Positions 55,871 through 64,000 of a stretch of DNA of 64,000 nucleotides are shown here, piece by piece; positions within the stretch are counted from its first letter, which is position 1, and each line of letters begins with the position of its first letter. The notes beneath the pieces were generated by a model. That model was not told the DNA's origin. It searched no databases and saw nothing but the letters and a program-made list of their open reading frames with translations. The stretch spans positions 24,206,940 to 24,270,939 of the forward strand of contig NC_092688.1 in the NCBI RefSeq assembly GCF_964275005.1, in the 5' to 3' direction. The DNA is from Diadema setosum. Its lineage: Eukaryota > Echinodermata > Echinoidea > Diadematoida > Diadematidae. A program made the position numbers and the translations under genes.

Positions 55871-56680
55871 TTAAGAGAACGCTCCTGTGACATTAACAAT
55901 GTTCATCCACCTCGGGTTTTCCGCTTTTTCTTTTTGCATGAGTATAGGCATATAAGTCTTTCTGCTCGACACAAGATGAAAACTTCTCATTTCTGTCTGC
56001 GTAATATTATACATGTACATGGGGTATGATTGCGGTTCTATCTCTGTAAAAGAAAAAAAAATCGAGTTAAAATATTCACTCTTGAAGGAGTGAGTACAAA
56101 AATAGAGTGAATTTAGAGTAAAATTGGTGTGAATTTGTTCTAGAGTGACCTCAGGGATCACTCCAAATTCTTCGAGTGATCCCTGACGTCACTCCAAAAT
56201 CAGTGAAAATGAACATTTCTACTTAAAATTCATTCCAATTTCACTCTAAATTACTTTTTTTTATTCACTCCTTTAAGAGTGAATATTTTCACTCGATTTT
56301 TTTTTTAAGAGTAGGATTGTCTCAGAAAGGTCTGGAGTTATTTTACTGGCATTTGATTTGAGAACGATTGATAGGCATGTTAATTTATCCACCTCGGACT
56401 TTTCGCTTGCTTTGCCTCAGTAGATACGTAGATGGATCATTCAGGCTTGTCGCAAGGGGGACATGTTTTGCGTTACTCTTAATAATCATGTACTTGGGCC
56501 CTCGGGGAGACACGGCGGTTCTTAAATTGTGTAGGATTCTTCTGGAGTAATAAAGATATCTAGATATTCATGTTCATCGACCTCGGGTTTTTCGCTTGGT
56601 TTGCCTGAGAAGATAGATGTATAACAATTATGATGGACCCGTCGCGCTTGTTGCAAGACAGTGCATGAGGGACAAGTTTG
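55871..56680 (-). pseudogene. Gene 3, decayed distal tail repeats
   Basis: Broken pieces of the tail repeat (QSYPMYMYN, NPRWMNIVN, and minus-strand traces of YLVL/PEYMYI units) in different frames, interrupted at 56,052-56,306 by a hairpin element. Homologous to 17,108-17,685. Beyond the likely ancestral stop after EYMYIDTEQ at 56,681. Confidence 0.65.
56052..56306. mobile_element. Near-perfect foldback (hairpin) element
   Basis: AAAAAAAATCGAGT, then AAAATATTCACTC, is mirrored by GAGTGAATATTTTCACTCGA at the right. The arms continue through GAGTGA..., GGGATCACTCCAAATTC and its inverse with a 4-nt turn (TTCG) at the centre. It lies in decayed tail repeats of gene 3; the homologous place in gene 2 (about 17,310) lacks it. 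Confidence 0.85.
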
Positions 56681-56929
56681 TCATTGCTCTGTGTCTATAT
56701 ACATATACTCAGGGAGAGACTGCGGTTCTTCTATCGTCTCGTATTGATCTGGAGTAATTTTACTGGCATTTTCTTCAAGAACGAGATAGCCATGTTCATC
56801 AACCTCGGGGTTTTCGCTTGATTTGTCTGAGTAGATAGATGCAGAATATGATAGATCCGTCAAGCCTGTTGCAAGAGGGACACCTTCTTCACTACTCTCG
56901 ATATACAAATACTCAGGGAGAGACTGCGG
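56681..56929 (-). pseudogene. Gene 3, last tail repeat beyond the stop
   Basis: In the same frame as the tail exon and directly after its stop: PQSLPEYIEY-type start, MYIESSEEGVPLATGL, LSYSASIYSDKSSE, VDEHGYLVLEENASK, YETIEEPQSLPEYMYI and DTEQ with a stop. The stop at 56,930 is TAA where other units have GAA (Glu), so one substitution removed this unit from the protein. It contains the clearest YxxI-x8-YxxI pair of the array. Confidence 0.7.
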
Positions 56930-58907
56930 TTATTCTATTGTCTCGTATTGGTCTGGAGTAACTTTACTAGCATCTACTTTAAGAACGAGATAGCCATGTT
57001 CATCAACCTCTGGCTTTTTGCTTGCTTTGTCTGAGTAGATAGATGTAGAATATGATAGATCCGTCAAGCCTGTTGCCAGATGGACACCTTCTTCATTACT
57101 CTCGGTATACATATACTCAGGGAGAGACTGCGGTTCTTCTTTAGATATTGTCTCGTATTGGTCTGGAGTAATTTTGCTGGCATCTTCTTCCAGAACGAGA
57201 TATCCATGTTCATCCACCCCTGGCTTTTCGCTTGGTTTGCTTGAGTACATAGATTTAGTAAATGATGAATCCGTCAAGCTTGTTGCAAGAGGGACACGCT
57301 CTTCATTACTCTCGATATACATATATTCGGATAAAGACTTCGGTTCATGGATTGTCTTGGGCTGGTCTGGAGTGATTTTGCCTGCATCTTCTTCAAGAAC
57401 GAGATAGCCATGTTCATCCACCCCTGGCTTTTCGCTTGCTTTGTCTGAGCAGATAGATGTAGAATATGATGGATCGGTCAAGCTTGTTGCAAGAGGGACA
57501 CCTTCTTCATTACTCTCGATATATATATACTCAGGGAGAGACTGCGGTTCTTCCATTGTCTCGTTTTGATCTGGAGTAATTTTACTGGCATTTTCTTCAA
57601 GAACGAGATAGCCATGTTCATCCACCTCGGGTTTTTCGCTTGCTTTGTCTGAGTAGATAGATGTAGAATATGAAGGATTCGTCAAACTTGTTACTAGAGG
57701 GACACATTCTTCATTACTCTCGATGTACGTGTAGTCGGGGAGAGACTGTGGTTCTTGGATTGTCTCATATTGGCCGGGAGTAATTTTGCTGGCTATTTCG
57801 TCGAGGACGAGATAGCCATGTTCATCTATATCGGACCCTTTGCTTTGTTTGGCTGTGTAGATAGATGTAGAAATTAATGTATCATTCAGATTCGTTGCAA
57901 GAGGTATATGTTTCTCATTTCTGCCTGTATACATATACTCGGGACATGACTGCGGTTCCTGGATTGTCTGAGAAAAATTGCGAGTGATTTTACCGGCATT
58001 TTCTTCGGGAACAAGATAACAATTTTCATCAAACTCTGACTTTACGCTTGGTTTCCTTCGGTAGACGGATGTAGAATACAATGGATCACTCAGACTCGTC
58101 ACAAGAGGGATATTATGTGCATTTCTACTAACCGACATGTCCTCGGGGCATGACTGCGGTTCTTGCAGTGTCTTTAATTGGTCTGGAGTAATTTTACTGG
58201 TATTTCCTTCGAGGACGAGATAGTAATGTTCATCCATCTCGGACTTTTCAATTGGTTTGCTGGAGTAGATTGATGTGGAATAAAATGGATCTTTCAGACT
58301 CGTCGCAAGAGGGGCACGCTTTTCACTTATATCGCTACACATGTACTCGGGGCAAGACTGCTGCTCTTGGAGAGAATTATGATAGCTGTCGTCAAGCAAG
58401 CATGCTCTACCAGGGGGTTTAAAGTCATCTCTCGTCAAACTGTCGTTTCTATTATCAAGGTCTACATCCTGGTAATCACACTCTTCATACACGCTCGCCA
58501 GTTGATCTAGTGATGTTTCCTGCCAGCACTGGTATCCATGGTAACCTGATGAATTCATTGCCATCATCGAAGCCGTGGTGGCACTGCCCATGTTACTGCC
58601 TACACTTATAGAGGAGGAGGTGGAATTCACTCCAGTGATTCTAGAAGGACCGTTGCGTACCTCTTCAGCGTCCTCATAGATATGATACGGGTCTTCTTGA
58701 TGATCTATGACGTCACCAAATATGTTTAACGAATGGCTGGGAATAGGTTGGCCCATCGAGTCAGTGTCAATGCTGGAATAGTCCAATAAATCAACATCAT
58801 TCGTCGTGGTTGCATTCTGGGTCGCCGTGCTTAAAGGATGCATCTGCAATTGACCGTCTTCCACGTAGTTTTTTGCCTGATTGGGCAGCCGTGATGTCCT
58901 GCGTCGT
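56930..58907 (-). CDS. Gene 3, cytoplasmic tail exon with tandem hemITAM-like repeats
   Basis: Acceptor tctcatttccgcag at 58,908; one base completes Arg with the membrane exon (phase 2), then 658 codons to a TAA at 56,930. The juxtamembrane part is basic (RRTSRLPNQAK). About 190 residues follow with tyrosines (DPYHIYEDAEE, VYEECDYQDVDL) and a Ser/Met-rich stretch. Then come seven units of about 68 residues: DEHGYLVLEE, KITPDQYETI, EPQSLPEYMYIES, PLATSLTDPSYSTSIYS. Five units keep DEHGYLVL, close to the hemITAM DEDGYxxL of CLEC-2 and Dectin-1. Likely role: a cytoplasmic scaffold that, once phosphorylated, binds many SH2 proteins such as Syk-type kinases (inference). Repeats become more uniform toward the 3' end, suggesting recent unit amplification. 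No catalytic domain. Confidence 0.75.
57514..57530. repeat. Short (TA)n within Tyr-Ile codons
   Basis: A unit of the gene-3 array encodes EYIYIES through a TATATATA run, an in-frame early stage of the microsatellite growth seen at 18,452 in gene 2. Confidence 0.7.
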
Positions 58908-59650
58908 CTGCGGAAATGAGATGAAAGATAAAAGACACAAATTTGTCAGTTTTTGACTAGTCAGTCCTTATCCTCGTAGTTTATAGCGAATGCCAGACGT
59001 TCCTTTTGTAAAGCCAAATGTAAAAAAAAAAATGCACCAAATTAAACTATCCTGCAATGCAATTGTTTGGTATAACTAAGTCTCTTTTTTATGTTCATAT
59101 TTCTAAAACCACTTTCGAGATGAGAGAGACCTTCTTATTCCTGAAGTATACAAACATTCAAGATATATCTACATACAAACAGAAATTATTCCTTTAATAT
59201 AATGTAGAGATCGAATATCATAGCGTGATATGTCATATAAACATTGACTTTACTTTAATGTACAAGACTAGAGTATCATTGCAACGTAACTCTGCTCCGC
59301 AAACAGGCCAGTATAAAGGAAATGACCTTGTCGTTCACCAACAATCACCAACTACATTACTGCCACTGTAGCCCCGTAGCGAACATGTAGCTATATGTCC
59401 TTGTTAAAAGGACAAAGATTCCATTCATGAAACTTCACATTCCCTTACATCATAAAAAAACATATATGTGACCTCTAATTTTGAAGATAAATGGGACATT
59501 TTATATTTCTCTATATCCAATTCATATTCGAGAAGCATCATAAAAAAAAAATCAAAAGCCTTTCCTTTTCTCCTACAAAACAATATTAATAACAGACAAT
59601 TACTATACTGAATAATAAAATAAGGCAAACTATTATGAAAGAAAGCACAC

Positions 59651-59765
59651 CTCTTCTGCCGACGGTTACGCCAAAGCAAGGACAGTACGGTGAGGACTAT
59701 GAGAACGACACCCACAAAGACTCCAAGAGCGTATGCTATCAGTGTCATCCCAGGCCCTCCAGAAT
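59651..59765 (-). CDS. Gene 3, transmembrane exon
   Basis: Acceptor aacatgttgcag at 59,766, donor AGAAGAG|GTGTGC; the exon enters in phase 1 and leaves in phase 2. It reads SGGPGMTLIAYALGVFVGVV, then LIVLTVLSLLWRNRRQK: about 24 hydrophobic residues followed by a strongly basic stop-transfer sequence. Joined to the tail exon it gives QK-R-RRRTSRLP without a frame change. This places the tyrosine repeats in the cytoplasm of a type I single-pass receptor. Upstream ectodomain exons of gene 3 were not found in the window. Confidence 0.75.
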
Positions 59766-60409
59766 CTGCAACATGATTGGATGGACCATTGTTATGTTGA
59801 CAATTCTGGAAGTGATGCAGCCACATTCAGGTTGTTTCTTTTTTTCTTATTTAGGAAATAGAGAATGGTTACAGTGTACGTGCCTACCAAAATTAAGCTT
59901 CATTTTTTACAAATCATTTTTACTATAATCTAGCAATTATTTTCAGTTGCTTTAATTCTAACACTTAAAAAAAAAGAAAAAAAAAAACTTTTCTGTAGGC
60001 AAGATGGAATGAATGCCAAGGCAGGGCACATTGAGTGTATTTAAATCTGCCATTCAATGTAGATAACGAAAGAAGAGAGAGAGAGAGAAAGAAAGAGAGA
60101 GCATGAACACAATGCAAACTTTAAAATGATGGTGATCATTACTGACTGATACTTAACAAGAAATGTATAAAGGTTATGGTATTTTTTTATTATGACCTCT
60201 TTCTTGGACAAATGACAATCAGTCTATCATTGAATATATTGCATGATTTTGTAATAATTAAGTTTTTTAAGCTCCATTGTAGTGGCATTCATTATGAGTT
60301 CCCTTGTGGAGACATTTATCATCATAACAATCAATATCTTATAATACTCTTTGATTTTTTAAAGATTTATTATGGCTGATTTTACAACAGTATTGTCTTG
60401 GGCAAATTA
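59766..60409. other. Gene 3 intron, no exon seen
   Basis: AT-rich with poly-A (59,968-59,990) and GA repeats (60,070-60,105). Chance frames only. Confidence 0.5.
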
Positions 60410-60701
60410 TTTTCTTAATAAATGGTCCCATTTTCTCTTTTTTTCCTCCAAAACTCCAAACAGCAACAGAGAGGATATACATATATGATTCAGTAGATTT
60501 TGTAGAGAATGATTACCTCATTAAGTAATGAACTCAAATTACTAGCCCAACTTAGAAGTTTGCCTGTGCACGGGATTAAATGGAAGCGCCTTATTTGAAA
60601 ATACTTCTTTAATATGGTCCCATTTGTCTCTTTTTTCTTTCAAAAACAACAACAATAGAAATGTTAAACAATTATTAGATATATTTTGTAAAGAATGATA
60701 A
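60410..60701. repeat. Tandem duplication of about 195 bp, second unit split by the Penelope-like element
   Basis: Unit A at about 60,410-60,604 begins 'aatggtcccatttt' and ends 'gcgccttatttgaaaatact'. Unit B begins at 60,611 ('atggtcccatttgtctc'), is interrupted at 60,701 by the retroelement, and resumes at 63,185 to about 63,285 ('gcgccttgtttgaaaatact'). Confidence 0.85.
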
Positions 60702-62135
60702 TGGAGGGGCACACACTACAAACAGCAACAAGGCGCAGCCATGGGCTCCCCCCTCTCACCGATCATTGCCAACATTTACATGGAACATTTCGAAAGTCAC
60801 GCACTAGCCACGGCACAGCACAAACCTTCACTCTGGCTCCGGTATGTCGACGACATCTTCACTATCTGGCCACACCAAGCAGATCAACTGGACGACTTCC
60901 TCACACACCTCAACGAACAACATTCCAACATCTCATTCACAGTGGAAACGGAACACAACCATTCTCTCCCCTTCCTCGATGTTCTCGTCGCAAAGACCAA
61001 CGCTGGCACTTTCTCTCACCAGGTCTACCGCAAACCCACTCACACTGACAGATATCTTCACTACCGCTCCTTCCATCATCCAGCAGTCCGCCAGTCAGTA
61101 CCAAACGCTCTCGTCCGACGTGCTCATCAAATCGGCGACAAAGAACATCTTCGACAAGAACTCGAACATATCACAGACACACTCACCACTATCAACCAAT
61201 ACCCTAAGCACAAAATCTACACTCAAGCACCTTCTCATCCCAACCAAGCAGCCAAGGAACAGCCCATCACAACTGTAAATCTTCCCTACCTCGGCGCCAC
61301 CTCGCACAAACTACAACGCATCTTCAAGTCCGCCAACATCCAGGTCCGTCATACATCTTCCAACAAACTTCACAATTCATTGCACTCACACAAAGACAAG
61401 CACCCCAGACACAAACAACCAGGTGTCTACCGTATCCCATGCGAATGCGGCAAAGTCTACAAAGGTGAAACAGGAAGATCGCTAGAGACTAGACTGAAAG
61501 AACACAAAACATGCTACAGACGTTCGGAATGAGAAAAGTCAGCCATCGTGAAACACGCTCAACAGTCGGAACATCGCATCAACTGGGAAGACAGCAAACT
61601 CATCACATTCATCAAAAACTGGAACACACGACGCATCAGAGAAGCCATAGAAATTCACACACACGACACTGTTACACAGGATACTGGACTCCACATCAAC
61701 AACATCTGGCTTCCTCTCATCAACAAACAATCAAACAGCAACAATGACAACAACAACACACTCTATCCACAGCACATTCCCCCCTCTACTTCTTCCTCTC
61801 ATAACTCTTCCCCCACCTCTTCACAACAGCGCCCACGACGTCAACCGCGCCTTCCACTCACGACCACACCTATCGCTGGTTCCAGAAGACGCCCTCACCG
61901 ACACAATTCATCCACACCACCGGCGTCCACCCCATCTACTAACCCGCACTCCAATCTCCAGCCACGACCTACTAACAGCCAAGTTAGCCTTCACAGATGT
62001 ACTCCGCCACCAACACACTCCAAGAACAATAGAACGCATCAACGACCACAACACTCCACCAACAGCCGACGCTCAGCCCGCCTGCGAGCCCGCCTCGACC
62101 GACCTCTTCCATCTAGGTCCGCATTCTCCATATAA
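60702..62135 (+). pseudogene. Penelope-like reverse transcriptase/GIY-YIG endonuclease, partial
   Basis: The frame enters at the truncation with QQQGAAMGSPLSPIIANIYM, the end of the reverse transcriptase palm. It has LWLRYVDDIFTIW (YVDD catalytic motif), LPFLDVLVAKT, VYRKPTHTDRYLHYRS, then the GIY-YIG-type endonuclease PGVYRIPCECGKVYKGETGR and SLETRLKEHK. An in-frame TGA at 61,530 interrupts the endonuclease; the same frame resumes with KSAIVKHAQ and NWNTRRIREAIEI. It then runs into low-complexity Asn/Ser/Pro sequence. The upstream half of reverse transcriptase is missing through 5' truncation. Family: animal Penelope-like elements with a C-terminal endonuclease. Confidence 0.9.
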
Positions 62136-62160
62136 CCCGCCTCCTCTCAGATCACGCTTC

Positions 62161-62201
62161 ACTTCTGACGAAGGACAGTCAACCTGCCCGAAACGTCAAG
62201 T
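62161..62201 (+). ncRNA. Hammerhead ribozyme motif of the Penelope-like element
   Basis: The core CTGACGA (62,165-62,171) and GAAAC (62,190-62,194) are followed by the cleavage triplet GTC (62,195-62,197). Stem I pairs ACTT (62,161-62,164) with AAGT (62,198-62,201). Stem II can form AGG-A-CAG with CTG-CCC around a TCAAC loop. Stem III is minimal (AC/GT). Hammerhead motifs with very short stem III are known from Penelope-like elements, where they are thought to work as dimers. An A.C pair at the base of stem II is a weakness, so activity is uncertain. Confidence 0.75.
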
Positions 62202-62259
62202 TCCTCGGTTCTCCTAGTTATTCTTATAACTAGACTTCTTGCTCTACTTTCACTAGCTG

Positions 62260-62699
62260 TGCACCTTTACTCAGTGTTTCATTTCTCTTTCCTCTCTCTC
62301 TCTCTCTCTCTCTCTTACACTTTTGTCTGTTTCTACACTATTCATCTTTTCTTTTCTTTCTGTTCTGTTCTCTCTTCTTTTCTTTTTTATTTCTTCCTTC
62401 CATACAACCCAACGGTCCTTTTCAGGACCACTAGTTTTAATTTACACATTTCTTTACAGGTTATTTCTCTTGTCTTCTCTCCTCAGGTCTACACTTTAAC
62501 CTTATCTTAATTTCTCTTTTTTTTTTTTTTTTGCATTTCTCCCACAGGAACCTTTTCAGGATTTAACTGTCACCAATTTCCTCTCCATTTATTTTTTTTT
62601 CTTTTCCGCAGCAGCATTTAATTCTAGGATCCACACTAGCTCCCTCTAATTTACGTCCTGAAAGTCAATTTGTTCTTTTCTTCTTCTTTTCATAGCCAC

Positions 62700-62743
<44 letters not shown>

Positions 62744-63130
62744 TCTCTTCGCTTATTCTCACCTCTCCTCTACTTACCCCTCCTTATTTCTATTAATCGT
62801 AATTTCTCCATTGATTCGCATTCCATAGCCATACTGTTCGCCGACTTCGTTCTCCTCTTGGTTTCATGAATCTTCACTACTCTCCCCTATCTCATCTTCC
62901 TCTTCCCTTCTATTTCATCTTTCCCCTTCTAACGATGTCCGAACATCTTACTTGATTCTCACACTATTCTTCCTTACCACTCTCTTTGTTCCTTTTTCTA
63001 CTGTCTCCACTAGTGCAACTTCAACTTCCAGTCCATTACTGTCTCCCACTCTTCACTTTTTGCCCTCCTCACAACCCCCATATGTCGCTTCCCTCTTCGT
63101 TTCTCCTCTCTCTAAGCTCTTCTTCCAAAC
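62260..63130 (+). repeat. C+T-rich 3' region of the Penelope-like element
   Basis: Almost pure pyrimidine tracts, including (CT)n at 62,710-62,745, T runs at 62,517-62,532 and repeated 'ttcctctct' wording. Part of the element, before its right target duplication. Frames here are chance. Confidence 0.8.
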
Positions 63131-63285
63131 AACGATCCGGTTAAGGACTACATACACATGGTGTCACCGCAAATCTTTCTTCCTAATGATAACCTCATTC
63201 AGTAATAAACTCACAGTATTAATCCAGCTTAGCAGTTTGCCTGTGTCTGAGATTAAATCGAAGCGCCTTGTTTGAAAATACTAAT

Positions 63286-64000
63286 TATAATTAATGATTT
63301 GGCTGGAATATGATTCGATTTTAATGACAGTGAATGAAGTGCAATAGCAATGGCATCATAGATATTTGTGATATGAATAGGTCTCTTTATTCATTTATAT
63401 TCTGCGCTCACAATCACCAATACTCTGAGTAAGACACCGAATTACATTAAAACCCAACACCTCACAATGATGACAGTTTGCCAGATACTGCGAGAAATCT
63501 CAACTTTGATTCCTAGAATAAGCCCCGGCGAAATTTCAGAGACTTCAGATATTTTGAAAATCGAAAAATGCATGGTTTTGTTCAGCTCCTTAGTATCGTA
63601 TTTTGAATACATGTACTATCATAATTGTTTGCTGATCTTCCGCATGCCTTTCACATTTCAACCATTAATTTTTGTCAGTAGAGAACAAGCGAATAGAAAT
63701 ATACACGCAGGTGTTCCATTTATGTAGTGCATGTTCTATACACGAATGTAAAATTTTGCACATAGATTATGTATATGTGTATGTAATGCATATATGATAT
63801 CAATAGCGAGTTTACTTCCAAAATGTGTTAACTCTACTATTGACGGTAAGAAAACACACTAGATTTTCATTTCACATGCTTTAAAGTCTGTTCATGCAAT
63901 AACTTTATGTCCCATAACAGGATAAAGAAAATGGGCCTTGAAAAAAAAAAAAACTTTGCGTCCACACTGACTTGAACAAAACATTTGGCGCTGCAATGTA
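63286..64000. other. Gene 3 upstream intron or intergenic, no exon seen
   Basis: AT-rich. The 86-codon plus-strand frame at 63,467-63,727 has no domain or splice context. The ectodomain exons of gene 3 should lie beyond the right edge. Confidence 0.4.

Larger units (their letters stand above)
60702..63184 (+). mobile_element. Penelope-like retroelement, 5'-truncated, 8-bp target duplication
   Basis: Flanked by AATGATAA at 60,694-60,701 and 63,185-63,192; the sister tandem unit near 60,512 (GAATGATTACC) is an empty site. It contains the end of reverse transcriptase, a linker, a GIY-YIG endonuclease and a C-terminal region, then a hammerhead-ribozyme motif (62,161-62,201) and about 0.9 kb of C+T-rich sequence. 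Base composition (CA-rich, GC near 50%) differs sharply from the AT-rich flanks. Confidence 0.93.

Noticed and set aside
57174-57407. Plus-strand frames across the tail arrays
   Set aside because: They recur with the repeat unit as antisense shadows of the tyrosine-rich minus-strand frame.
61530-61532. TGA as a selenocysteine codon in the Penelope-like frame
   Set aside because: No reason for selenocysteine in a GIY-YIG endonuclease and the copy is already truncated; a plain nonsense change is simpler.
61744-62217. A second gene overlapping the end of the Penelope-like frame
   Set aside because: It is a shifted frame of the CA-rich element sequence; its residues are His/Pro/Ser-rich by composition.

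Overview
The window is animal nuclear DNA from a compact, AT-rich genome packed with transposons. It has short exons with phase-matched introns, non-LTR and Penelope-like retroelements, many short inverted-repeat elements, and an LTR element of a pol order reported from deuterostomes. Together with a tandem family of SRCR/WSC receptor-type genes, this suggests a marine deuterostome. An echinoderm is the best guess; amphioxus or a hemichordate cannot be excluded.

The main content is a tandem array of paralogous receptor-like genes on the minus strand, seen as three partial or damaged copies. Gene 1 has its 5' part here: signal-peptide exon near 8.7 kb, first ectodomain exon near 7.8-6.9 kb, SRCR-like exon at 5.3-5.5 kb; the rest lies to the left. 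Gene 2 runs from a signal-peptide exon at 41.2 kb through an ectodomain exon at 40.3 kb, an SRCR-like exon at 28.6 kb, a WSC-like exon at 26.5 kb, three candidate Ser/Thr-rich mini-exons at 24.4-23.2 kb and a membrane exon at 19.75 kb to a repetitive tyrosine-rich tail at 19.1-17.1 kb. Gene 3 shows its membrane exon (59.7 kb) and a long tail exon (58.9-56.9 kb). The tail is built of about 68-residue repeats, each carrying a DEHGYLVL motif like the hemITAM of vertebrate C-type lectin receptors, plus EYMYI and YSTSIY tyrosine motifs. The joined exons from signal peptide to WSC keep phase 1. The proposed protein is a secreted-type ectodomain on a membrane-spanning immune-type receptor. Gene 2 carries several disabling changes, gene 1 has a transposon inside an ectodomain exon, and gene 3 has a premature stop trimming the last tail repeat.

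The intergenic and intronic DNA is duplicated with the genes. About 5.1-11.06 kb matches 28.35-29.19 plus 39.24-43.63 kb, and about 12.8-17.1 kb matches 53.6-55.9 kb. These pairs give natural empty sites that define many insertions to the base: a hAT-type element, several TTAA-flanked elements, two tRNA-derived SINEs, a repeated family with TGTGACC ends, and a 10-kb nested pile at 29,190-39,238. That pile holds a young Gmr1-like LTR retroelement (29,966-36,585, a broken fossil copy) and two further DNA elements inside a host element with palindromic 14-bp end repeats.

Other mobile DNA includes a LINE (48,442-52,492) with an open 1020-residue endonuclease/reverse transcriptase ORF. It sits inside a DNA element (46,934-53,523) studded with a GGTAACGTATCTGG motif. 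A 5'-truncated Penelope-like element lies at 60,702-63,184 and has an 8-bp target duplication, a GIY-YIG endonuclease and a hammerhead-ribozyme motif. Coordinates of exons come from reading splice signals and phase by eye; no transcript evidence was available.
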